Below the pieces are notes generated by a model. It ran no database searches. It worked only from the letters and a program-made list of their open reading frames with translations, and had not been told where the DNA came from. A stretch of 64,000 nucleotides of DNA from contig JASWHV010000001.1 of NCBI GenBank assembly GCA_030760725.1, positions 23,123,928 to 23,187,927 on the forward strand. The letters run 5' to 3'. A program made the position numbers and the translations under genes. The stretch comes from Neostapfia colusana. Its lineage: Eukaryota; Streptophyta; Magnoliopsida; Poales; Poaceae. Numbering within the stretch: position 1 is the stretch's first letter; each line of letters starts with the position of its first letter. This document shows, one piece after another, positions 34,096 through 46,200 of this stretch.

Positions 34096-34430
34096 TCGTG
34101 CCCTCATCGGCTATACCGCCAAGGGTAGAGGCGCTAGGCCCACTCGGCAAACAGTGTGCGCAAAAAGCACCACGGTTCCAATAGATAAAAGCGGTTCCCC
34201 GAGAAAGTCCGACAAGAGGAAGAGCAGGGGTCGTGTTGGGACCGTCGCAAGTAATGCGGCAGTTGGGCGCAATGTGCGCCCCCGACCCTCCAACAATAAA
34301 GGGACACCTGTCCGTGATAGCAGTAGAGTCTCTTCGACTGAAGCAAGATCAGAAGACAATCACGCGGGATTTTTGACAAGGCCCCGTCCGCAAGAGCCTT
34401 TGTCTGTGTCCAGATGGGCCCAGGGGCCAC

Positions 34431-35802
34431 TGTCAGTACCCTCAAGACCGGGTACCCCCGCGTGTAAGAGCAAAAGAAGTCATACCTCAACACGTATGCG
34501 GAAGATAGGGACCCATCCTACAAGTTGGGCCCAACCGCCACCTAGAGCACTCATGAGAAGGCGCGTGCCCTAGGCCTCGGGTCCGACCACCTGCTAAGGA
34601 GGGCTCCGAGGCTGCCACGTGTCTGCAGACTCTGAGCCTCACTACCAGCCGAGGATGGCTCCGGAGCCGCCACGTGTCCGATGGTGCCGGACCTGACCTG
34701 CCGCCAGGGAGGGCTCCGACACGGCCACGTGTCCGGAATCTCCGAGCCACGTCCCCCGCCAAGGATAGATTTGGAGGTGCCACGTGTCCTACGGCTCCGA
34801 GCCCGACCTCCAGCATGGGAGGGCTCCGATGCTGCCACGTAGGCAAAAACTCCAGGCGCCCCTTCTCGCCATGGAGAGCTCCGGAGGTGCCACGTGTGCT
34901 ACGGTTCCGGCCCAACCTCCAGCATGGGAGGGCTCCGGTGCTGCCACATAGGCAACAACTTCAGGCGCCCCTTCCCACCAAAGAGAGCTCTGGAGGTGCC
35001 ACGTGTCCTACGCTCTGGGCCCGACCTCCAGCATGGGAGGGCTCCGGTGCTGCCACGTGCCCAACGACTCCGGACCCCTCGCTACTCCGCAAGACAGCTT
35101 TGGTGGCGACGCGTGTCCTAGGGGCCAGCCACCCGGACGCCGCGCCGACAAGCAACGAGCAGATAGCCAGGGAGTAAAGAGAAAGGTGTGTTGTCCTATC
35201 ACACATTTAAGGTTCGCATGTTCCCCAGGCAAGCAATCCAGCGTACCTCGGTACATGCGTGCCTGACAGTAGAGACCAGTCGCGCGGTGCCCTGACGGAG
35301 CCACAATGCAACGCCGCGGGACAAGACGCATTCCTACCGCCTTCGTCAGGCAACATTCAAGGAAGCCGATGTGACAAGGCGACGTGTCCGATGGCTTCAT
35401 CAAGTACACTACTACTAGCGATGGACGTGCTAGCCGTGGTAGAGGTTGTTGCCCATACCAGGGCTGCCTGTCAGGCCTGGGCCCACTTGTAAGTCTGTCT
35501 GACCTTGAGCTATCAAAGGACCCGACAACCAACGGGCAAAGGGACTTTTCAATCTCGATTCCAATCCCCGAACACCATTGTAAGTTCGCAAGCTCGAGCC
35601 ACCCCACAAACTCAAGTAACAAAGAACAACCAGCACTCCGTGGACGTAGGGTATTATGCTTAGGCGGCCCGAACCACGTAAATCCTCATGTTCATCTCGT
35701 CATCGTGTTGTGACGGTCAAAACTACTAAGCCCCTCCTAAAAAGAACCTCCGCAGGCTGCCCCAGACAGACCGGGGGAAGTGTCGTAGAAAACACTTCGA
35801 CA
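34431..35802 (+). repeat. Tat-5 3' LTR
   Basis: 1372 bp, TGTCAGTACC to CTTCGACA. The array at 34610-35110 carries GCCACGTGTCC or CCACGTGC cores about every 60 bases. At the end lies the hairpin GAAGTGT (35777-35783) / ACACTTC (35792-35798). Confidence 0.85.
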
Positions 35803-36096
35803 GTAACCACCCCGGCCTTGAACTATAAAAGGACCGGGGAGACCACCCTGCAGAGGGTTCTGACTCCCCACACTCAAGATCACACAACGCACAAGCACTT
35901 GCGCTCAAGCAATAGAACACGCACACCCGTGGATGTAGGATATTATGCTTCGGTAGCCCGAACCACGTAAATCCTCGTGTTCATCCACTCTCTCGAGCCC
36001 AGGTCGCGAAGGGTGCCAAGCCCCCTCCGGAAAAGAAGAACCTCGCGAGCTGCTTCTGAGCAGGCCAAGAGGAGTGTCGCAGCTCACACTCCGACA
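35803..36096 (+). repeat. Truncated end of another Tat-type LTR
   Basis: It repeats, in diverged form, the R-U5 part of the preceding LTR: a TATA box (CTATAAAAGGACC, about 35824), CCCGAACCACGTAAATCCT (compare about 35669-35690), and an end CTCCGACA at 36096. The terminal hairpin is GGAGTGT (36071-36077) / ACACTCC (36086-36092). The U3 part is missing. It is probably the older LTR into which Tat-5 inserted. Confidence 0.65.
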
Positions 36097-36430
36097 ACGT
36101 ATAACCGGTGGACGGGCCAAGAACGCGAGAGACCCAGCGACATAATGGTACGAACCGTCGCCGACTTCACCACCGTACTGAAGGACTCATCATAGTCGAC
36201 TCCAAGGCGTTGAGTGAAGCCCGAAGTACCCATCGAGCCTTGTACCCCTCCAAGGTATCATCCGCCTTCTTCTTATGTGTGAATACCCACTTGTCCGTGA
36301 AAACATTGCCACGACCGGGGCGAGGAACTAGGTCCGAGGTACGGTTGGTAAGCAGAGCCACATACTCTTACTCCATAGTGCAACGCCAGTGAGGGTCGGC
36401 GAGTGCCCTATGGACAGAAGTCGGTATGGG
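36097..36430 (-). pseudogene. Ty1/copia reverse-transcriptase fragment
   Basis: The minus strand from about 36400 reads ALLTNRTSDLVPRPGRGNVF, then TDKWVFTHKKKADDTLEGYK and ARWVLR, the start of a copia-type reverse transcriptase. After a frame change near 36200, TVRTIMSLGLSRSWPVH continues at about 36160-36110. It is truncated at 36097 by the LTR piece. No other copia domain is present. Confidence 0.75.
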
Positions 36431-37277
36431 TGAGATCAAATAAGAGTTGGGCGATGGAGACGTCGTCGACGAGAAGATGACCCCTGGGTGGCTAGCGCCG
36501 GCGCCGTTCCGGGGGGGGGTGTCGGCGCACTGGGGAAAGGTGGCGGTGGTGGCGCCATAGGGTTAGGAAATTAGGGTTAAGTCCTAATCCCTGTTTGACC
36601 CAACTGATACCATATTAGAGGGGAGAATATAAGTTGTATTATCCTGCTGTCAAGGGGTATATTATATAGAGGTGTTAGGGGTGGGAAAAGGACTAATATG
36701 CCCCTAACTCTAATCACATCTAAGGGACTAAAATACCCCATAATTATCACACTAATTACATAGTCTAACAGTACAAAGAGTGGTTAATGGAATTTTCACT
36801 GTAAAACTTCACATTTTCACCTCATGTGCTGATGTACGCCACCCAGAAACACTCAGGGAGGCACTGTTTTTAAACCAAAAACATTGATGCCTTGTGCGTG
36901 TGTCAAAATCTAAGCCTGCATGATACAGTTGAAGCGACGAAGGTTATTAATGATTTACAGTAGTAATCAACATGCCGTGCATACATTTCAATCAAGCTAC
37001 CTAAGGCGAGACGTAAGAGAAACTAATTAAGAGAAGGAATGGCGGCCCGCTCCGCATGCTTATCATTTCAGCCCGATCCGGAACGCGTCAGCTGACAACA
37101 TTCGTGGGCCGTTAGTACGCGCTTTGACCCCGCAGAAGAGCCTGAACCGAGTTAGCCCCGCGCGGTCCAGTTCGGGCTCGAACGCGGCCGCACCCCCGAC
37201 AGAGCCGGCCGCTCTGCCGCCTGTCTACTCCTGGCACCTTCGCCTTCCCCGGCGGTACCAAACCCTAGCCCGTCTCC
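36431..37277 (+). promoter_or_regulatory. Upstream region of the DEG9-type gene
   Basis: No gene seen. 36560-36780 is AT-rich repeat-like sequence with runs such as GGGGTATATTATATAGAGG. From about 37070 the sequence turns GC-rich and runs into the first exon, so promoter and 5' leader probably lie here. I cannot place a TATA box with confidence. Confidence 0.4.
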
Positions 37278-40200
37278 ATGGACGGCCACGGCGACGCCTC
37301 CGCCGGCAAGCGCAAGCGCGGCCGCAAGACGAAGCAACGAGCAGCCGCGGCGCCCCACGACGACGACAACAGCAGCCACCACCACCACCACCACGCGCCC
37401 TCCTCGTCCCTCGCCAGCGCCGCCGCGGCGCCCTCCTCCCCGGACCCCGAGCCGGCGTCGTCCTCCCTGGTGCCCCGCCGCCGCGTCCGCAAGTCCCGGC
37501 GCGTCCGCAACGAGGATGTCGACGCCGTCTCCCCGCCGCGGCGGGGCGGGCCCAAGGGGGCGCCCAGTGGCGGGGCAGAGCACCCCGCGCCAGCGGAACC
37601 GTCGCGGCGGGAGATGGCGGCCAAGGTGGTGGAGGTCCCCGCGGCGATGGACCCGCTGCGGTGGGAGGAGGTGGTGAGGGTGGTGTCGTCGATGGACGCC
37701 GTGGTCAAGGTGTTCTGCGTCCACACCGAACCCAACTTCTCGTTGCCGTGGCAGCGCAAGAGGCAGTACAGCTCGAGCAGCAGCGGCTTCATCATCGGGG
37801 GGCGCAGGGTGCTCACCAACGCCCACTCGGTCGAGCATCACACTCAGGTCAAGCTCAAGAAGCGCGGCTCGGACACCAAGTACCTGGCCACCGTCCTTTC
37901 CATAGGCAATGAATGCGACATGGGTATGGACGGCTTGACTTTCCTCATCCTCTCTATTTTACCCTGCTAAGTATTCTGAGTTTGATAGATATGCACCTCT
38001 CACCATGAACTGCCTGTTGTCAGTGTTTAAAAAAGCGGTAGAGAAAAGCGAGCGGTGGAGCTCTGCCTAGCGCCTAGCCTGCCCAGGCGGCGCCTAGGCG
38101 TTTCTAGGCGTTTCGCAAAAAGCGGAATTAAATACATATAATATATTATATATATGTATATTTTTAAATTTAAAAATATTCAATCAATCAATAAAATGAG
38201 ATGAGGTAGAGTGTGACACTATCTTATATAGACAGCCAGATACTAAGACAGGGCACTACCATCTTGCTAACAGCAACCGCCATGGATAGGGATGAAAAAA
38301 AATTAGAGTTAGTTCTTTTTATATGGACACACAAAGCGGTGGAAAGCGGAATTAAGCGGAAGAAAGTAGAAAAAGCGGACCAAAGTGGAAAAAAGCGATC
38401 CGACCGCTTAATTCCACCGCCTAGGGAAAAGCGAAGCGCTCATGTGCCGCTCAGCGCCTAGGCGGCGCTTAAGCGGCCTAGGCGACCGCTTTTTTAACAG
38501 AGCCTGTTGTTCATGCAGTGTCTGATAAATGCCAATGTTCTATAGATGCAAGCCTGTAACTTAGCATTTCCCTTTTGTATTCAATAACATTTGCATTTGC
38601 GGTTAACCTTTGTGTATGATAATGTTGTTAAAGCATTTTTTGATGTGAGAAATAGAGGATCACGTTTCATATTGTAATCTGTGTATGTATACTCAAATCT
38701 GAGCTGTACAAATGTTGTGGAAGGGGAGAAATGTTGTGGACGCCTTTGTGGGCCGATACTACAGCCGGCGCAGGCCCAATAACGCCCACAGCTCAGCCGC
38801 ATGAAGCCCAGGCGCAGGAACCTCTTAGGAAGGAATAAAATAGCAGATTGATCTATTAGAGATAGGATCTGTTTTAGATGGAATAAAATAGAGAGATAAG
38901 GAATAAAAGATAGAGTCGGTTGGGGGGATGTCCCAACCGACCCTATCCTGGCCGCGCGGCTGCTATGGTGCGCAGGGGTCTCCCTGCCCCTATATAAACA
39001 GCCGCAGCCCCCCTCCCCTGGAATGGATCCAGGAAAATAAGAATTGCCCCATTGGGTTCTTCTTCTCCTTGGGTCACTGTGGCTACGAACCCTAACCCTA
39101 GCCGTCGTGACAACTCTCCCCCGCCACCACGCTACCCTCTACGCAGCGACCCGACATCCTCCTCGCTGCTGCTTCCACCTCTGCGCAGCCCTAGGCGCAG
39201 CAGGAGGCCTCCTCCCCACCACGATTCACAGCATGGTAGGAAAATCTAGCACATATTTTGGATAGTAGGCTGCAAATTTGAAGAAAAAATATGGTAGCCA
39301 ACAAGCTAGGTTATATCATTTATTCAAGTGAGGTTTTGTCAAAATTATCAGCTCCTCATGACAAATAAAGTCTGTAGAACTTAACTTGTTTAATTTATGA
39401 TCTGATAGTGACTAGTGACCTCTTGGTTTCAGCAATGTTAACTGTTGAGGACGATGAATTCTGGGAAGGGGTTTCACCAGTAGAATTTGGGCCACTGCCA
39501 GCACTCCAGGATGGTGTCACTGTTGTTGGTTACCCAATTGGAGGAGATACTATCTCGGTGACTAGTGGTGTGGTATCTAGGATAGAAATACTATCATATG
39601 TTCATGGTTCTACAGAGCTTCTTGGATTACAGGTATTTTTATTTTATTTTGCATTCTGTAGCTTTCCCTTTTCTTCTATGGAACTGTGAGCTTATGATTA
39701 ACCTCCATCTATTAAAACTTCTTTAACCTGAACAGATAGATGCTGCTATAAATTCAGGAAATTCCGGGGGCCCTGCTTTTAATGATAAAGGGAAATGTGT
39801 TGGTATAGCTTTTCAATCTCTTAAGCATGAAGATGCGGAGAACATAGGCTATGTTATACCCACTCCAGTTATCAAACACTTCATTGAAGACTATGAAAAA
39901 TCTGGAGAGTACACAGGTTTCTTCCTGTTCCCTCTCTCTTTTTTGCACTCTAATCTTTTAAATAGGGTTGTATGTAATGGTACATGAATGGAATGAATGT
40001 TTTTTGTCCAGTAACATAATATTCTTGTTAAGCTTCTATGCGCCGACCACTTGACCCCAAAAGCTTATGCTGATGGTGAAGGGTGGACAATTCACTTATA
40101 TTTCAAACACTCCCCCTCAAGTGCAGTGTTATCCTAAACGGTAAAAGGTAGACAGTCGATAGAGATCTGTTTACCGTTTAGTCTGTCTAAACGGTGTTTA

Positions 40201-43200
40201 GATGGATTAAACGGTTTATACTGTAGCTACATTGTTACAGTAAGTAAAATATGTAATTTTAATATATAAATTCCTGACTTCACAACTAAAGGACATAGCT
40301 TGCATTGGATCACATTGAGATTATTTGAATCAATTAGAACCCCATACTTCTATTGAGTTTTAGCAGTCCTGCAACCCGTAGACACGCAAATCTATCAAGT
40401 TATGAAAAGGTTGATAAAAGATGTAACTCTCAGATGCCATATATATACTCTCTTTTCCTAAGTTGAGAGAGCGTGCGCGGGGGACGGAGCTGCGTGTGCC
40501 GCGCGGAGGCTTGGGCGCAAGGGATGGGGGGGCGACCAAACTGTGCGCTGGTAGTGGTCGACGACGGACGACTTTGGGTTCAAGCCGGAGGGGGCGGGGA
40601 CGTATCTGGCGGCGACAGATCGAAGATTACAGCAAACTCGTGTCGGCAGAAGTGATAGGAATTTTTAGAGCACCAAAGTAATCTTAGTTTTTGATAAATT
40701 TTTCTTTAATTAATCTTGAATGATATGATTATATCAAAAAGTCTAAAGTTCCTTAACAAAACATTATTTTAACTAATTTTCCAAGTCAAATATGTATAGA
40801 TAATGTCCAGCTAACATGAGAATACGATTTTTTGAGAAGTTCAACTGAAATTTGTAATATATATAACCAAGGGTATTCTTATCTTGCAGTTCGTTTACTA
40901 CTGTTAGCTAGATCTAATGGAGTAGAGGTAAAGGCTGACTTTATTTTAAAAAGCTAAAAATAAACCACAAACCCAAAGAAATAAGATAAAATCATAAATA
41001 AAACACAAAATAGGGGCGCAAATGTCGGTGGAATTGATAGGAGTCTTCAAGCGCGTGCAGTTTAACGGGTTGAGAGAACCCAGTTCTAACATTTTCACTT
41101 CTCCTAAACGGGTCAAAACACGTTTAAATATGAATAGAAACCGTTTCTTTCAATCTGTTTACACTGTTGACCCGTTTAAACGGGTCAACCGTTTACATGA
41201 TCGTTTAGAGCCTACACTACACAGTGTCTGTTTACCATTTAAACACGTTTAAATGGCTGTTTAATACCGTTTAGGTTAACACTCACGTGCAGGCTCTCTT
41301 GGGCCACAAATATGGAATAGGAGTCGGTTACAATTTATTTTAAGAAATCCCGTCCGCCAGGATTCGAACTCGAGACCTCTGCCTCCGATACCATATTAAG
41401 CTACTATGCGCCGACCACTTGATCTCAAAAGCTTAAGCTGATTGGAAAGGGTAGACAATTCACTTATATTTCAACAATTTTCTTTTTTATGATTGTGAAG
41501 TCTTGTATTATACTTTGCATCTGTCTTTGTGGAGAGAGTGGACAATCCCTCATGATACATGCAGCCATATAATTCTCGTGTATATTCACATTACAAAGGA
41601 ATAGAGCTGTTATTAGGCAAAAGCAGAAACTTTAACTCTGTTTCTCATCTTAGTTAAGTTAAAGATTGATATCTTTTTTTTTTAACTCCAGATTACATGG
41701 CAATATTTACCCTTTTGAGGTGTTAAAATGTAATCATGTCGTATTGTTGTGGACTCCTTTGTGAGCCGCCAGTACCACAGGCGTGCCCACAAAGGGTCCA
41801 CCAGCAGGGCGCCAGCCACTGCTGTTTAGATAAGAACAGTTTGTTACATCTGTTCTAGAAGAATAAATCTGTTAGGATTGTTAGGATTTTGTGGAGTTTG
41901 TTACTCCTGTACGCTGGGTGCCGGCCAGCTATAAAACCAGGCCTAGTCTGTACTAGGAGGATCATCCAGAATAGAAGCAGTTTCCCTGTGGGGTGGCTGT
42001 TCACCCTGGCTGGATCCTCTGCCAGCGCAGGGGGTTCCTCTCAGCAGCAGCCGCACAGGGCTCCCTACCCTCTGCGTTCAATTCCCTCATCTCAGATCCA
42101 TCTACACTCACCCCTCCACTCTTCCCGACGCAAGAAACACAACAATTTGGTATCAGATTCACTTGGGGCATCGACCATGTCTGGCCCCGAGACTGATCCT
42201 GAGACCTTGTCCTTGGCCGGCCTGGACTCCAAGATCAGCACCATCTCCACCACGCTAGGCGATGTCAACAACACGATGACTCGCATCTTGGCCCAGCTGT
42301 CCACCATGAACTCCAGGCTGGATATGCATGATCAACGCCTCGCCAAGTTGGAGAAGGCCCCTGAGACGATGGGATCTGCGCAGGAGGATCAGGGTCCTAC
42401 TGGTACCTTCCCTCAAGGACCAGGAGCCGGCGGTCGTGGTCCCTGGAACCATGACCGTACTGAGGATCCCCCCTCTCGCCGCCATAAAATCAGTTTCCCT
42501 AAATATGATGGGGAGACCGATCCGCTACCTTGGATTAATAAGTGTGAGGCTTATTTCCGAGGTATGCGGACAATGGCAGAGGAAAAAGTCTGGCTCGCAT
42601 CTCTCCATCTGGATGGTGCCGCTGCTGAGTGGTACTATGCATTGGAACGGGACTGCGGCATTATTTCCTGGGCCAGGTTCGCAGAATTTGTGAACATGCG
42701 CTTCGGACCACCGCTGCGTTCCAACGACTTGGCGGAGTTAAAGGAGCTGCGTCGCAACGGGACCGTTGAGGAATATCAGCGCCAATTTTTGGTGCTGCTC
42801 TGCCGCTGCGAGGACCTGTCTATGCGCCAACAGGTCAATATGTTCACCGCAGGCCTCGGCGAACCGCTTCGGACTGATGTGGAACTACAGTTCCCTTCCA
42901 ATCTGCAGACAGCAATGAGCCTCGCACGGGCTTATGAGCGTCGTCTGGCAGTAACCGCTCCTGCTACTACAGCCTTGGCTGGCCGCCCTCCTGCTCCTGT
43001 GCAGCCTCCTACTGCTGCGCCCCTGGTCAGCCGCCCGTCTGCTCCTGTGCAAGCCCCTGCTGCTGCTGCCTTGGCGGTTGGGCGCAGCCCTGTTCAGGCG
43101 CAGAAATCTGCACCTTCCAGACAGCGGTTCAGGCGTCTGTCCCCTGAAGAAATGTCAGCCAAGCGGGCCAATGGTGAATGCTACTACTGCACGGAGAAGT

Positions 43201-46200
43201 ACACCATTGACCACAAGTGTGCCAACAAGGGGGTTTATCTCCTGGAACTTGATGATGGTGATAGTGAGGATGCTGCGATGGCTGAGTTGGGCATTTCCCT
43301 CCATGCCCTCACCGGGATCAACGTCGCCAACACGATGAAGCTTGCTGTCCAGATTCAAGGACAGCAATTTGTGGCTTTGGTGGACACGGCTTGATGATGC
43401 ACCCTCGACCGGGTGTGGGGGTCAAAGTCGCCAATGGTGAGAAGCTCTCCTGTACTGGACTATGCCCCCATGTTCCTTTGTCAATTGCAGGAGAGGCCTT
43501 CACCATCAACTGTTATGCTCTTCCTCTCGACGGCTTCGACATTGTGTTGGGGGTTCAGTGGTTGCGGTCCCTTGGACCCATCCTCTGGAACTTCGACGAC
43601 CTCAGCATGAAGATATGGCGCCATGGCCAGGAGGTGTGTTGGAGGGGTCTCACTACCAGCAAACCCTTGTGCGCCTCCTTGGGCAGCCCTGACCACCTCA
43701 TGGGCGCCCTCCTAGACTCCTTCCAGGACCTCTTTGAGGAGCCACATGGCTTGCCCCCACCTCGGCGCCAAGATCACCGCATCAGGTTGTTGCCTGGAAC
43801 AGCCCTCGTCGCCGTCCGACCGTACCGCTACCCACAACTCCTCAAGGACGAGATTGAGAAGCAGTGCGCAGATATGCTGCGCCAAGGCATCATCCGCGAG
43901 TGTACGTCGGCCTTCTCGTCTCCAGTGTTGTTGGTCAAAAAGACCGATGGCACGTGGCGCTTCTGCATCGACTACCGCGAGCTCAATTCGAAGACGGTCA
44001 AGGACGAATTCCCTATTCCGGTGGTTGATGAGTTGCTGGATGAACTACGGGGCGCGAGGTTCTTCACCAAGCTCGACCTCCGCAGTGGCTACCACCAGGT
44101 GCGCATGCACCCGGATGATATCGACAAGACTGCGTTCCGCACTCACCGTGGCCACTACGAGTCCCTGGTGATGCCCTTTGGCCTCACTAACGCTCCTTCG
44201 ACCTTTCAGTCTTTGATGAATGAAGTGTTGCACTCCTTCATCCGCAAATGTGTCTTGGTCTTCTTCGATGACATCTTGATATATAGCAGGTCTTGGTTAG
44301 AACACTTACAACATGTAAAGCAAGTGTTTCAGGTCCTACGTACACACCAGTTGGCCCTAAAGAAATCGAAGTGCTTCTTCGGTGAGAAGTCGGTGTCCTA
44401 CCTTGGACACATCATCTCCTCCAATGGCGTGGCCATGGACCCCGCCAAGGTGGCCGCAGTGGAGAGTTGGCCACCGCCCCGCTCGCTGTGGGCACTTCGG
44501 GGCTTCCTTGGGCTCACGGCCTACTACCGCAAGTTCATTGCGGGATATGGCGCCGTGGCTGCCCCTCTCACTGCCTTGCTCAAGAGAGAGTCCTTTCGGT
44601 GGACTCAAGATGCGGAGGACGCCTTCAACTTACTGAAACAGGCATTGATTTCTGCACCCCTGCTCCAAATGCCCGACTTCGACAAGCCATTTATTGTTGA
44701 CTGCGATGCCTCCGGCTCTGGATTTGGTGCTGTTCTGCACCAAGGCGATGGTGCAGTCGCTTATTTCAGCCGTGCAGTGGCTCTTCATCACCAGAAACTG
44801 CCGGCCTATGAGCGGGAATTGATTGGACTTGTCAAGGCAGTGCGGCATTGGCGTCCCTACCTCTAGGGCCGGCATTTTACGGTCCGAACAGACCATTATT
44901 TCTTCTGGACCAGCGGCTGTCCACTATTCCTCAACATACTTGGGTAAGCAAATTATTTGGGTATGACTTGACGGTGGAATACAGGCCTGGCAGATTAAAT
45001 AGAGCCGCCGACGCACTGTCCAGAAGAGAGGAACACACTCTTGAGGTCCACAGCATCACATCTCCGACATTTCAGCTCTTTGATACTCTGAGAGCGGAGG
45101 CGGCTGCGGATCCTCAGGTGGCTGAAATAAAGGCGCAGATTGAAGCAGGAACAACCAATGGAAATTGGACACAGGTGGATGGGTTGCTGCTGCACCGGGG
45201 TAAACTATTTATTCCGGACACTTCTTCTGTTTGGCCGCTACTGCTAGCAGACGCCCATGAAGCAGGACATGAAGGTGTTCAGAAGACCCTCCATCGCTGG
45301 CGAGCCTCCTTCTACAGCCCGTTGGCCCTCCGCCGTGTTCGGGAGTTTGTTCGTGGGTGTGAAGTATGCCAGCGCAATAAATCTGAACACTTGCATCCAG
45401 CAGGCCTGCTACAGCCCTTGCCGGTTCCCTCTGCAGTTTGGAGCGACATTTCTATGGATTTTGTGGAGGGCTTTCCAAAAGTTGGGGGAGAGTCAGTGGT
45501 ATTAACTGTGGTGGACAGATTCTCAAAATTTGCCCACTTCATTGCCTTGGGCCACCCATATACTGCTGCAACAGTGGCCAAGGCATTCTTTGAAGGCATT
45601 GTACGTCTCCATGGTTTTCCCTGCTCTATTGTCAGTGACCGTGACACAGTTTTTACCAGCCTATTCTGGTCTGAACTGTTCTCACTGGCAGGGGTAAAAC
45701 TTCACATGAGCTCTGCCTTCCATCCACAGTCAGACGGACAATCTGAAGTGGTGAATCGCGTTCTGACTATGTATCTACGGTGCCTGGCTGGAGACAGACC
45801 GAAGTCCTGGTTACAGTGGCTTCCTTGGGCAGAATTCTGCTACAATTCGTCCTACCAGACGGCTGTTAAATGCTCTCCCTTTAAAGTGGTTTACGGTAGG
45901 GACCCTCCTACAATTTTATCCTATCAGCCAGGGGCTTCTAAAGTGGCTGCGGTGGATAAGCAATTGCAGAACAGAGATGAATTTCTCTCTGAAATCAAGG
46001 ACAGGCTGATCCAGGCGCAGGTCACCATGAAGAATTATCAAGACAAGAAGAGAAGGGAGGTAGAATTTCAGATTGGTGATTGGGTGTGGCTCCGGCTCCA
46101 GTAGAAAACAGCAGTTGGAGTGAAACTTGCAGCAAACTCCAAGTTGGGTCCCAAATTTTTTGGCCCCTACCAGGTGCTGCAGCGCATTGGGCAAGTCTCT

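Larger units (their letters stand above)
30729..35802 (+). mobile_element. Tat-5: 3' end of a plus-oriented Tat element
   Basis: This is opposite in orientation to the other large Tat copies. It contains an antisense gene on the minus strand (30963-33937), a polypurine tract (GGGCCCAGGGGCCAC, about 34416-34430) and a 3' LTR (34431-35802). It continues leftward at 21979-22119 beyond Tat-4. Its 5' half is not in the window. Confidence 0.75.

Noticed and set aside
37124..37912. Arg/Pro-rich plus-strand frame and a long minus-strand frame over the first DEG9 exon
   Set aside because: They are shadows of the GC-rich exon. Only the frame starting at 37278 carries the protease motifs and splices correctly.
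39092..39106. AACCCTAACCCTAG, a telomere-like motif
   Set aside because: Only two units, inside a solo-LTR-like sequence. It is too short for an interstitial telomere tract.
40463..40681. Short plus-strand frame of about 72 codons in DEG9 intron 3
   Set aside because: It lies inside the non-autonomous hAT-like element, has low-complexity composition and shows no transposase similarity.
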